Origin: Cristatella mucedo
Taxonomy: Eukaryota; Bryozoa; Phylactolaemata; Cristatellidae
Reading direction: 5' to 3'
DNA: 64,000 bases
Assembly (NCBI GenBank): GCA_009760855.2
Contig: WPIO01000078.1
Location: 1,522,501-1,586,500, forward strand
Of the stretch, positions 49,648 through 59,499 are shown in pieces (the stretch's first letter is position 1; every line of letters begins with the position of its first letter). The translations under genes and the position numbers were made by a program. Below the pieces are notes generated by a model. It ran no database searches, was not told where the DNA came from, and worked only from the letters and a program-made list of their open reading frames with translations.

Positions 49648-52026
49648 ATGACAGGCGCGAGCCGAGGCTGCGGAGGCGGCGGGAAATTGGCGGCGGCGGC
49701 GTTCCTGACGCTGTGCGTCGCCTCGGCTGCAGTCGGCGGCGCGGCCGCGGCCGCCGAATGGAACACGACGTGCCCCGACCGCTGCGTGTGCCACGTGGGC
49801 TTGGGCTGGTCCGAGGCGACCGGTGACCTGCTGCACACCGTCTCCTGCTTGGACGGCAGCCTCGGCGCGCCGCCGCCCGCTCTGCCCGACGGCGCTCAGC
49901 GCCTCGTCATCGTCGGCGGCGCCCTGTCGGAGCTGGGTGGCCTGCGAGCGGCGGCCGCCGCGCGCGGCGCTCAGCTCGCGGAGATCGACCTGTCGAGAAG
50001 CGAGCTCGAGCTTCGCGGCTTGCAGTCCCTTACGACCGGAAGCGCCGGCGGCGGCGGCGGCGCCGCCGCCGCCCTGCGCGTCCTCGTTCTGAACGGCAAC
50101 CGCCTGACGTCGCTGCCGGGCGCCACGTTCGACGGCTCGCTATGTCGCGGCCTCGAGCACCTGGCGCTGGCCGACAACGGCCTGCTGTTCGCGGAGGACG
50201 ACGCCTTCGCCGGCCTCGCGCGCCTCAAGACGCTGCACTTGCAGCGCAACAAGCTGACGGCCGCGCGCGCTGCCTGGTTCGCCGGCCTGCCGCTCCTGGA
50301 GAGCCTGGACCTGTCCGACAACCGGCTCGCGACGCTGCCGCCGGGCGGCGCATTCGCACGCATGCGCAGCCTGCGCGTCCTGTCGCTGGCCAGCAATCGC
50401 CTGACGGCGCTGCCCGCGACGGCGCTGCCGCCGTCGCTGACCGAGCTGCAGGCGCAGAGCAACGCGCTGCGCGCGGCGCCCGACGTGAGCCAGCTGACGC
50501 GGCTCAAGCTGCTGCGGCTCGACGCCAACCCGATCGCCGAGCTGCCGGCGCGTGCGATCGGCGCGCCCGCGCTCGTCGAGCTCACGCTGGCCGGCATGCC
50601 GCGACTCGAGGCCGTGCACGCGGCCGCCTTCGCCGGCTGCTCGCGCCTTCGGCTGCTGAGGCTGAACGACAACGCGCGGCTGGCGTACGTGGATGAGGCG
50701 GCGCTCGACGGCCTCGCCGAGCTGACGCACCTGCACCTGCACGACGGCGCCCTGCGCGTGCTGCCGTCGGCGATACGCGACGGCGCGCCCAAGCTCGAGG
50801 AGGTCTCGCTGTACGGCAACCCGCTGCAGTGCGGCTGCCACGCCGCCTGGATCCGGCGCAGCCTCAACGCTACGGCCGCCGCCCCTGCAGCGGCGGCGGC
50901 CCAGGAGAGGCCGGCGGGCGGCGGCGGCGGCGACGGCGGCGGCGGTTCGAGCGTACGCTTCATCGACGGCGACAAGATCGCGTGCGGCTCGCCGCAGTTC
51001 CGCAGCGGGCTCGCCCTCGCATCGCTCGCCGAGTCGGATCTGCTCGGCACCTGCGCGCCGGTCGTGTTTCCGCTGTTCGGCGACGGCACGCGCACGGCTT
51101 CCGTCGGCGACGACGTGCGGCTGGCGTGCAAGGCGGTCGGCGCCACGCGACTGGCGTGGTTCGGTTGCGCCGGTGGCGACGCCGCTGCCTGCAACGCCAC
51201 AGCAGCGGGCGGCGGCGGCGGCGCGTCGCTCGCCCGAAGCTCCGAGCTCCGCCTGCAGGCGGTGCGGCCAGCAGACGACGGCGTCTACGCCTGCGTCGCC
51301 ACCGACGCCAGAAACCGCTCCGACTCGGCGAGCGTGCACCTGCAGGTGCTCCGCAGTCGGCTCTACGTCGGCGTCCTGAGCGCGACGAGCGACAGCCTGC
51401 TCGTCCGGCTGAGCGCGCTGCACGACCGCCGCAGAGGCTACCGCTACGGCCTCGCGTACCGCCCGACGACGGCCGGCGCCGCGGTCGTGCGCGTCGTCGC
51501 CGCCGCCGCCGACGACGACGACGACGACGCGGTGCGGCATTTCACCATCAGCGGCCTGCAGCCGAATGCGACGTACGACGTGTGCGCGGTCCTGTACGGA
51601 GGAGGCAAGGAGCGGCAGGCTCTCGACGAGCGATGCGTCACAGCGACGACGCGCCCGCTGCGACTCGCCTCGCGCCGCACGGTCAACGACGGCTCCGCCG
51701 CCGCCGCCGCTTCGTCGGCTTTGACGCTGCCTGACAGCGGTGGCGGGCGGCGGCTGTCAGGAGCGGCGATCGTGGCCTGCGCGTGCCTGGCGGCCGCGCT
51801 GCTCGCCGCCTGCTGCGCTGCGGCGTACGTCGTCCGACGGCGGACGCTGCTGCAGCTGCGGGGCGGCGGCGGCGACGCGCGGAAAGTCGTCGTACAGTAT
51901 CGGCCCCAGCGGGCGGCGGCGGCGGACGACGACCGGATCGTCATGACCACGGCCGACTTGCTGGCCGGTCGCTGCTACAGCCCCGCGACGACGCCGCTGT
52001 GCGCGTCAAACATGGCTTTCGCGTAG
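49648..52026 (+). CDS. LRRN-like transmembrane receptor (LRR-Ig-FN3), single exon
   Basis: The ORF of 792 aa (806 from ATG 49606) has an N-terminal signal peptide (about residues 13-36, KLAAAAFLTLCVASAAVG). The LRRNT is CPDRCVC with a further Cys near 67, followed by about 11 leucine-rich repeats (residues 85-390). The LRRCT is NPLQCGCHAAW near 391 with later Cys near 444 and 467. An Ig domain (RLACKAVG near 492, DDGVYACVA near 547), an FN3 domain (about 572-672, LQPNATYDVC) and one membrane helix (about 704-728, CACLAAALLAACCAAAYVV) follow. The cytoplasmic tail has about 64 residues. This order, and the pattern of the last repeats (LAGMPRLEAVHAAAF, NARLAYVDEAAL), match the neuronal LRRN family of cell-surface proteins. 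I chose 49648 because its context is better and the signal peptide then starts cleanly. Ala/Gly/Asp homopolymer runs sit in loops. A related LRR-Ig family such as LRIT or kekkon is less likely because of the FN3. Confidence 0.88.
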   Translation: MTGASRGCGGGGKLAAAAFLTLCVASAAVGGAAAAAEWNTTCPDRCVCHVGLGWSEATGDLLHTVSCLDGSLGAPPPALPDGAQRLVIVGGALSELGGLRAAAAARGAQLAEIDLSRSELELRGLQSLTTGSAGGGGGAAAALRVLVLNGNRLTSLPGATFDGSLCRGLEHLALADNGLLFAEDDAFAGLARLKTLHLQRNKLTAARAAWFAGLPLLESLDLSDNRLATLPPGGAFARMRSLRVLSLASNRLTALPATALPPSLTELQAQSNALRAAPDVSQLTRLKLLRLDANPIAELPARAIGAPALVELTLAGMPRLEAVHAAAFAGCSRLRLLRLNDNARLAYVDEAALDGLAELTHLHLHDGALRVLPSAIRDGAPKLEEVSLYGNPLQCGCHAAWIRRSLNATAAAPAAAAAQERPAGGGGGDGGGGSSVRFIDGDKIACGSPQFRSGLALASLAESDLLGTCAPVVFPLFGDGTRTASVGDDVRLACKAVGATRLAWFGCAGGDAAACNATAAGGGGGASLARSSELRLQAVRPADDGVYACVATDARNRSDSASVHLQVLRSRLYVGVLSATSDSLLVRLSALHDRRRGYRYGLAYRPTTAGAAVVRVVAAAADDDDDDAVRHFTISGLQPNATYDVCAVLYGGGKERQALDERCVTATTRPLRLASRRTVNDGSAAAAASSALTLPDSGGGRRLSGAAIVACACLAAALLAACCAAAYVVRRRTLLQLRGGGGDARKVVVQYRPQRAAAADDDRIVMTTADLLAGRCYSPATTPLCASNMAFA

Positions 52027-52029
52027 TCG

Positions 52030-53500
52030 CGGCCGACGCTCGCGCGCCACTTTCCTCTCGTCGCGCGCTTCCGCCAGCGGCACGTCCGCTTCGAGCGAGG
52101 CCGCCGCGGTCTTCCGGTCTCGCCCGGAGACCCGCGCGCGCCTCCTGCTGTGCGCACCGATCTCGGAGCGGAGCCGAAGCGACGCGGCCGAAGCCGAGCG
52201 ACGACTCGGACCTTCCGTCCTGACAGGAGCCGCTCTACGACTTTTCCAGTAGTCGCGACGTGCCGCCGCGCTAATTTACCGCTCTCTCTCTCGCACGCGC
52301 TCGGCGCGCGCAGGCGCGCGCGCGCGCTCGCCCACATCGCTGCGTTCGCGCGGAGCGTCGCGGCGACTTTCCCACGCTTACCGCCCGCTGCTTGCTCGCA
52401 CCGGTCAGCGCGCAGGCCGCGGTCGAGTGCGCTAATGACGGGTGCTCGTTGTGACACCTGCAGGGCGGAGCGCTCTCGTCAGCGAGTGCGCTCTTTTGTG
52501 CCGCCTCCGCGACCGGGCGTCGAGGGTCCGAGCGACGAAATTGGTACTTGCGGTCGCCAGCCTCCAAAGAGCGTTTACCAGATTGCGCCGCAGGTGGCAA
52601 ACGCAGCCGACCTTTTCTCTATTCGTGCACGACAGCGGCAGCTGGCCGCGAGCGCGAAGCCCGCGACCGCCCGCCCACCGCGCGCGCTTCGTGGGGACAG
52701 TCTGGTCGCGGTCAAGCTAGAGCCTGTCGCGGAAAAGAGAAAAGTAATTAAATACTAGAAATACAAGCAGCTGTCGAGACTTATCGAGCGAGACCTTCGC
52801 GAGACGAAGCGCCCGCGAAGCGTCCCGCTCGAGATCAAGCGACGCTTCCGCGGCCGCCGCCGCCGAGCGTACTGCAGCACTAGGCCGGGCAGTCTCTCGC
52901 GACGCTCGCCACGCCACCTGGCGAACCGTGCGCCGAAAGCGAGCCTCGCGCCGACGATTGAGCAAGAGCGCGGGCGCCACCGGCTCTTCTTCTAAGCGGG
53001 CCCACCACCGGCCACTTCGCTGCCCGCGAGAGCGCCACAGTCACGCCCCGTCGACGACATCGCTGCTGGCTGGATCGGAGCATCGGTGCTCGGCACCACT
53101 CGCTGAATCGAAGCACGAAAATAGGCGCCGATAAAGTCGCACCGATGGCTGTTGCCTTCACGGAGCTGCGAGAGCGTCGGCTTCGCGTCGACGTTCGCTT
53201 AGACAAAGTGCACCGTTCTTAGACCGAGGAGCTCTAGCAAATAAAAAGCATAAGCAATTTGTATAGCGCCCGACAGGGTCTCGGTGAGACGGAAGAGTCA
53301 TCCTGAGACCAGGCAGCGATGCGAAGAGAGTCGGCCGACGAGAGTGGAGCCCTCTGTCGGAGTGCATCGAACTCGCAGGGCGTCGGTCTGCGCGTCGCTA
53401 GCGGCGCCGCCCGCTCCCGCCGGTCGCCAGTGCGGCATTTTTCTAGTTAGCGCCTGCCTCGCTCGGACCAGATTCCAGTCGCATTTGCCCGCCGCTCTGG
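52030..53500. other. GC-rich stretch downstream of the LRRN-like gene, no gene
   Basis: It should include the 3' UTR, but I saw no convincing AATAAA near the stop. ORFs are Arg/Ala/Ser-rich shadows. A short S1/LINE-like terminal scrap (TTTGTATAGCGCCCGACAGG) lies at 53252-53280. Confidence 0.4.
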
Positions 53501-53503
53501 CGC

Positions 53504-53507
<4 letters not shown>

Positions 53508-53552
<45 letters not shown>
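53508..53552 (+). repeat. (CT)n microsatellite
   Basis: It is an uninterrupted CT run of about 22 units. Confidence 0.95.
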
Positions 53553-53554
<2 letters not shown>

Positions 53555-53559
53555 GCAAA

Positions 53560-55225
53560 AATGCAAGGGCTGGCGCCGTCTCGACCGGGTTAGCATCCCG
53601 ATTTGGCCATTTTTCTGCACACATTTCGCCGCGGGGTTCGCGTGTGCTGACAGTTGAGATGGACGCGGTCGAGCAGCCTGTTGAACGCGCCCCAGACTGG
53701 ATAGTGCGCCCCCCCTCGAGCGCCGGAGCTCGAGAGACACGGACCGCAACAGGGGTCTAATGCCTTCCGGCCATCCGGGTAGCTGCGAAACTACGAACTA
53801 CGCGCGCGTCGTGATGGGGCCGAAATACAAGAGTCCGGAAGGCAGTTTGTGAAGTCTATCAAACACAGGATCTTACTCTTTCCAGGAACCGTTTCTCGCT
53901 GCTTCGGTACAACAGAAGGAAGATCCCTTTCTCAAGCTTTACATTGGTGTGCGCGGCGTCTTTTAGCGTCTTCACGAGGGAGTGGCTCCCATTCCCGGAC
54001 GACGCTCATCAGGGAATTTCTGCAGCCGCTCGACTAGCTCGCGATGGCAGCGCTTTCCGGTGCGTCGTCGGTGCGCCGCCACTGGCCAGGCACTGGACCG
54101 ACGCCTGGCTGCAGGCCAAACAAATGGCGGTCGGCGGCTCGCTGGCTCTGTTTAACGCCGTCGATGACCGCCGGCGGCGGCGCCTCGCCCGGCGAGTGCT
54201 GCGGGACCGGCGCGGGCGATCGGCCGCACGCCCGAGCTCTAGCGACCGCAGAGGGTCACGCGAGTGACCGGGCGGCTGAGGCCCGGGAGCGAGACGCGCG
54301 TCGTTCCGGAAGCCGGCGGCGCAATAGGCTTGCAGCTGTCCCGTTCGCTCTCGCGACGAGCTCTCGCGAATGAATCGGGCAGCTCAGCGTCGCCCTCATC
54401 GTCCTCCGGCGCCCGCTCCGTGCGCGCTCTCGCTCTCGACTGACTTTCGCGCGCACAGCGCCGGAGCGAGGTCCTTCCGTTCGAGCCGCGAACGGGCAGC
54501 GGGAAGCGCTTGCAGCCTCTCGCGGCTTCTCGCGCGCGAAAGCGGCTCCTCGCTTGTCTGCAGCGTCGTCTGCAGCAACGCGGCGCCCGTCGACTCGGCG
54601 AGGGAAGAAGGAAAGATGCGACCGCTCTTCGGACCGCGGCCGAGGTCGAGGCAGCGCGCGCGCGCAGAGCCTCGAAAGGCCTCGAGAACGAGGCTCCGCG
54701 CGATGGCGCGCCGCTCGGCGGCTGCGTTTCGTCAAGCGAACGGAGCGGAACGCGAACGTGCCGCGAACGTTTCCGCGCCGCGCGGCGGCGGCCGCGCGGC
54801 GCGGCGCGGCGCTTCCGACGAGTCACGCGAGCTCGAAGCTGCGCTGGACTGCAGCTGGCTGACGGCTGACTGCTCGCGCGCTTTTCTTTTGGCAGGCTTG
54901 CTCTGACTCTTGCGCGCGAAGCGGAGTGTCGAGGTCGTCGGCCATTAGCTCCCGCCGGTTGCACTGACCTGAGCGGCGTGGCTATAGCCGGCGGCGCTGC
55001 TCCTCCGGTTTTACCACGCGGTGGCGCAGACTCGAAGCATATCTGGCAAGCAATATGGACTTGCTATGTTAATGCGTGGGCGCTATAAGTCGCTGCCGTG
55101 TTCCTGCTACTGTCGGCATAAGTGCGTGCATTGGTTCTGCGCCTAAATGTTGCTCGCCGCAATATCAGGTTTAGGCGTCACCAGTATTTGGCGCGCGTGC
55201 GCTCACACCAGCAAGCACCGTTGCG
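53560..55225. other. GC-rich stretch, no gene recognised
   Basis: Overlapping Arg/Ala/Ser-rich frames on both strands are compositional. No domain, element or repeat was assigned. Confidence 0.4.
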
Positions 55226-55227
55226 AG

Positions 55228-55229
<2 letters not shown>

Positions 55230-55309
<80 letters not shown>
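55230..55309 (+). repeat. (CT)n microsatellite, about 40 units
   Basis: It is a long uninterrupted CT repeat. The Ser/Leu frames across it are artefacts. Confidence 0.95.
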
Positions 55310-55311
<2 letters not shown>

Positions 55312-55743
55312 CCTCAGCACTATCCTTCTCTCTCATCTGTTTCACTTGTACTCAAGTTAATTTTTGCACCTGCTGCCGCATCCCAAGGCCACTCCCCCTG
55401 TAAAGCTCCTTCTAGACGATTAGAGGATTCCAACTGGGTTGCCGTTAACGCTGAGCGGGTCCGCTGCACTGCCCCGCCGCGCTTAGCTCCCTGCCCGCCG
55501 AGTCAGGTGTCGTTGTCGTGTTTATCCTTACGTCAGATGCTCGTGAGGATTAACAGAATCTTGTTTTTACGGCTGCGATCCTCGAAGATCCGTCCTCTGC
55601 GCCGTTCGCAGCTCACTCCGCCCCGCTGAGTTGCACCGGTAGCGGATTGCGGCGTCATTGTGGCGTCATTGCGGCGGCGGCGGCGGCGTCTGCAGCCTGC
55701 GTGGCACCTGTGGCACTGTGGCACCACAGAGGAGTGTACCTCC

Positions 55744-55812
55744 TCGGCGGCGGCGGTGGCGGCGGTGGCGGTGGCGGCGGTGGCGGCGGCGGCGGCGGCG
55801 GCGGCGGCCTTC
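55744..55812 (+). repeat. (GGC)n trinucleotide repeat
   Basis: It is a GGCGGC run with GGT variants. A CTGCCG/CCGCTG hexamer stretch follows at 55915-55970. Confidence 0.9.
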
Positions 55813-56020
55813 GTCACGGCCGCTGGTCTCGCCTTGCGGCCGCCCTGCCGGTCAAGCGACCAAGCATTCGATGTCGCTGACAGCGCTGTTGCAGCTTGGC
55901 ACTCGGACCCCGGCCACTGCCGCTGCCGCTGCCGCTGCCGCTGCCGCTGCCCCTGCCGCTGCCCCTGCCGCCGGCCGTCGCACGAGCTTAAACGGGTCAA
56001 AGGCGGCTCTGCGCCTACGC

Positions 56021-56400
56021 CCGCATCCGCCCGCATCCGCCCGCATCCGCCCGCATCCGCCCGCATCCGCCCGCATCCGCCCGCATCCGCCCGCATCCGC
56101 CCGCATCCGCCCGCATCCGCCCGCATCCGCCCGCATCCGCCCATCGACGCCCGCATCCGCCCGCATCCGCCCGCATCCGCCCGCATCCGCCCGCATCCGC
56201 CCGCATCCGCCCGCATCCGCCCGCATCCGCCCGCATCCGCCCGCATCCGCCCGCATCCGCCCGCATCCGCCCGCATCCGCCCGCATCCGCCCGCATCCGC
56301 CCGCATCCGCCCGCATCCGCCCGCATCCGCCCGCATCCGCCCGCATCCGCCCGCATCCGCCCGCATCCGCCCGCATCCGCCCGCATCCGCCCGCATCCGC
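56021..56400 (+). repeat. Decamer minisatellite, 38 units of CCGCATCCGC
   Basis: Each 10-bp block is identical except one at 56141-56150 (CCATCGACGC). As 10 is not a multiple of 3, every frame reads the same decapeptide in a different register (ASARIRPHPP on +, MRADAGGCGR on -). All six frames stay open, which explains the long ORFs over it. Confidence 0.97.
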
Positions 56401-56606
56401 CCGCGGCCGCGGCTTCGCCAGCCGAGGTTCTGACTCCTGAGAACGGCTTGAGCACGGTCAGCGCCGCGCGCCGCCCCGCCAAGCGGCGTCGCGCCGTCTC
56501 GTTTGAGATGGGGGGCGGGCGTATCGTGAGGGCTCGGCAAGTCGGCGATCCAGAGGCTATCGAGCGTACAGACGGCCGCTAGCCATACGCGACCTACCGA
56601 CTGCTG

Positions 56607-56650
<44 letters not shown>
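56607..56650 (+). repeat. (GGC)n trinucleotide repeat, about 14 units
   Basis: It is an uninterrupted GGC run in the GC-rich compartment. Confidence 0.93.
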
Positions 56651-56838
56651 TTGGCTCGGCCGACGCGTGGCAGCTGCTGTCGCCCGCGGCGACGCATGCG
56701 CACGCGCGCGCGATGAGCCGAGGTGCAATAGCGCGGCTGCAGACGAAACAACCGCGTCTGTACAAACAGCGCGAGCGCGCGGCTGCGTGTGTGCTCAGCG
56801 AAACTCGCGTTTCCTTCGACAAAGGTCCGATATCGCGC

Positions 56839-56883
56839 GGCGCCTCGTTGTAGCGGCGGCGGCCGCCGCTGCAACGAGGCGCC
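56839..56883. repeat. Near-perfect 22-bp palindrome, 1-nt centre
   Basis: The left arm (GGCGCCTCGTTGTAGCGGCG plus GC, 56839-56860) pairs with 56862-56883, with one G-T wobble-type mismatch. A third partial copy of the arm (TGCAACGAGGCGCC) follows at 56887-56900. Confidence 0.9.
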
Positions 56884-57039
56884 GACTGCAACGAGGCGCC
56901 GCTGCAGCGAGGCCGAGGCCAGCCGCAGCGGCGGCGGCGGCGGCCGCCGCGTGCTCCAGGGTTTTTCGCGGCGGAAGCCGACCCCTCGGCGACACCCGTC
57001 AATATAGCCTCAGTCTCGAGGAAGGAGCCGAATCTTGAC

Positions 57040-57190
57040 CTTGGACTAGCCCAATGGTTAAGGCCTGATCAAGGTCAAGGTGAATGTATTTGTTGACCGA
57101 GGTCGTGGGCTCAAGCCACGTGGCATACGTGAAGCGCCTGAATAGAGATTAAGCTTTCCCAGGGCGCTATACGAGAGTTATATATTTTGC
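57040..57190 (+). mobile_element. SINE S1 copy
   Basis: Box A-like GGACTAGCCCAATGGTTAAGG and box B-like GTCGTGGGCTCAAGCC are followed by GTGAAGCGCCTGAATAGAG, ATTAAGCTTTCCCAGGGCGC and TATACGAGAGTTATAT. A short insertion separates the two boxes compared with 33661-33812. Confidence 0.8.
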
Positions 57191-57814
57191 TGAGGAAGCT
57201 GAAGAGGTCGTGTCTGCCGCCGCTCGGTCGATACGTGGGGCCGTTCATCGGCCGCGAATGCGAGCCCTTTCACAAAAGAGCTCGCGCACATCTACCTTCA
57301 AAATCCCCGCCGCCGCCACCGCCTCTGCCGCCTCCGCCGGCGCCGCGGTGAATAGAGTCATTCAGGAGCCTCGACCGCCGAGCCGCGGCGGCGTCGGCGG
57401 CTCCGACGGCGCAGCGTTGGCGGGCGCGGACACCGGTCGACAGCTGCGGGCCACCTGGGACGCGAGCGCCGCGCGACGCCGCTGACGACGGGACGGGAGC
57501 TCGGGCATTTTCGCTTAGCGTGCCAGCGTGGCGACAGTTCGTCTGGACGCCTTCGGTAGCGACCGACGGAGACCCTGGAATCGGTCGCGCCACGACAGAG
57601 GGCGCGCGCGCGATACCCTCTGCCGACGGCCGGCCGGCTGACGAGCTGTGCAAACGTGGCCGGAGGCGGCGGGTGCTATCGCTTCGTCCACAGACGCGCA
57701 TTTGCACGACGCTGATCGCACGCCGCTGATCGCACGCCGCTGTTGACCGACACGAGTCGCGGAAGCGAGCAGTCAATACAACCTCCCAGCTGGTGGCGAC
57801 TGGGACTGCGCAGG

Positions 57815-57862
57815 GGCCCGCTCACGCAGCGGCCCGCTCACGCAGCGGCCCGCTCACGCAGC
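57815..57862 (+). repeat. 16-bp tandem repeat, three perfect units
   Basis: The unit GGCCCGCTCACGCAGC, with one start variant, repeats at 57815, 57831 and 57847. Confidence 0.9.
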
Positions 57863-58080
57863 CACCGACAGCTTCGCCAAGCAATCGCGCCGTCGCGGCG
57901 GCAGCGATGACAGCGCTGTAAGCTGTGGCAGTCAGCGGGAGAACCTCGGCTCTTTAGGGCGGGCAGCTCTTTAGTCGGACGCGATCGCTCATTTTTGTGC
58001 GCCCGTGAGTCCTGCACGCCAGAGTACACGTTCTCGGATCTGGGAAAAGAAATCGGATGGCTCTTTCAAGCGCAGTAAAG

Positions 58081-58081
<1 letters not shown>

Positions 58082-58126
<45 letters not shown>

Positions 58127-58233
58127 TTATATATATATATATATATATGTATGTATATATAATCCTATATATATGGTTATATTTATATTATATATATAGT
58201 ATATATATACATATAATCCTATATATATATAAT

Positions 58234-58267
<34 letters not shown>
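58082..58267 (+). repeat. (AT)n microsatellite with interruptions
   Basis: It is an AT-dinucleotide-rich stretch with TATGTA and AATCCTATAT interruptions. It is a sharp AT island in the GC-rich compartment. Confidence 0.93.
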
Positions 58268-58272
<5 letters not shown>

Positions 58273-58364
58273 GCAGGCAATGCGAGGCGGTGAAAAAAGT
58301 CGCAGAGCCGCTCCTGCAGAACGATCCGCCGCTGCATAGTAGTCCGTCGCTCCACAGCGGCTGG

Positions 58365-58442
58365 TCTCTATATACAGCAATCCGTCTCTATATACAGCAA
58401 TCCGTCACTATATACAGCAATCCGTCACTATACAGCGTTCCG
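58365..58442 (+). repeat. 20-bp tandem repeat, about four units
   Basis: Units of TCTCTATATACAGCAATCCG (or TCACTATA...) start at 58365, 58385, 58405 and 58425. The last is shortened and diverged. Confidence 0.9.
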
Positions 58443-58488
58443 CCGCCGCAGCAGCAGAGGCCGCGCGAGCCTCTGCTGCTGCGGCGGC
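58442..58488. repeat. Perfect 20-bp inverted repeat, 7-nt loop
   Basis: The left arm (58442-58461, GCCGCCGCAGCAGCAGAGGC) and right arm (58469-58488) are exact reverse complements around CGCGCGA. It begins exactly at the end of the 20-bp tandem repeat. Confidence 0.95.
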
Positions 58489-58921
58489 TCGGCGAGCTGG
58501 CCAATTTCTGCGCGCGCACGCGCGCCAGACAGCGAGCGTCGTCGTTGTCGGCATTTTGCCGAGATTGGGACCACGTCCTTCACCTTGAACGGGCGCGTTA
58601 CCCGCGCCGAAGTCGTTTCTTTTCAAAAGTAGCCGCCGCTGCTGAGCGACAAGAGGTCAATGACGCTGCAGGCACTTAGGCTAGGCGACCGTTAGCATAA
58701 TCTTTACCAGTTGAGTGAAATTTGATCTTGCTAAATGCTGGAGCCTGCACGTTGGGCTTACATCCTTCCGGATTCTCGCGCGCAAGACTGAGCCCGAGTC
58801 CCTCCTCGATCCGCCAAATCGTACCGACTTGAGCTAATCGTAGCGACCGCAGACTGACCAATGGATACAGCATGCAGGATAGTAAACTACGTTTAGGATG
58901 ACTGGGCTCTAGCGTCGCTAA

Positions 58922-58993
58922 CTCCTTCCACAGGGGTCAGGGAAGCTCCTTCCGCAGGGGTCAGGGAAGCTCCATCCGAGGAGGTCGGGGAAG
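58922..58993 (+). repeat. 24-bp tandem repeat, three units
   Basis: Units start at 58922, 58946 and 58970. The first two differ at one base; the third is more diverged. Confidence 0.9.
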
Positions 58994-59200
58994 GTCGGCG
59001 TCGTCGTCGTAACCGGCACTGCTTCAGGCTCGCCGTTGTCTCGATTAGCTCGTTCCTATATCATTAAGCATATTTAATCGATAGAGCTCAGTAAAGTAAA
59101 TTGCCGGTGCAATGTCAAAAAAAGAGGAGCCAAGTGCTTGAAGGACGTTATCGCGTGGCTTACGTGCCTTTCCATGTGTCGGTCGTGGAGGCATGCGATG

Positions 59201-59489
59201 GCAATTCTTACGCAACGACATCTACTCCCCAACTGCCGACTATGGCACATCTTTTTCAGCGGTCCTGAACTGCTACTTCTATGCTACTCGCTACCTCAAC
59301 TGCTCTCCTGACTCTGCTATGCTTCCCACTTTCTCTTCGTTGCGTGAGACGAAGTCTGTTGGCTACCGAATGCGTACCGAAAGCCGCTTAGGCTGTGAGT
59401 GCGCTATACAAAACTCTCCTGCGTAACACCCACATGGTCTTTATGACTTTGTGGAGTTACTGAAGGAGATACATGACATGACATGACAA
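59201..59489 (+). mobile_element. LINE family A, short 3' end copy
   Basis: It is nearly identical to 28815-29105: the last 68 codons of the ORF, the 3' UTR (CCCACATGGTCTTTATGAC) and a tail of ACATG units (GATACATGACATGACATGAC), where the copy at 26386 has ACATT units. It is strongly 5'-truncated. Confidence 0.9.
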
Positions 59490-59499
59490 GGCCAATTGT

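Noticed and set aside
50140-51540. 466-codon antisense ORF over the LRRN-like gene, and a 409-codon one beside it
   Set aside because: They are mirror frames of a GC-rich coding sequence; their Arg/Ala/Gln composition and lack of domains mark them as shadows.
56021-56400. CRISPR-like array
   Set aside because: There are no spacers: the units are contiguous 10-mers in a eukaryotic context, so it is a minisatellite.
55533-57002. 489-codon minus-strand ORF with repeated MRADAGGCGR
   Set aside because: It is produced by the 10-bp minisatellite and GC-rich flanks; all six frames are open there and no domain is present.
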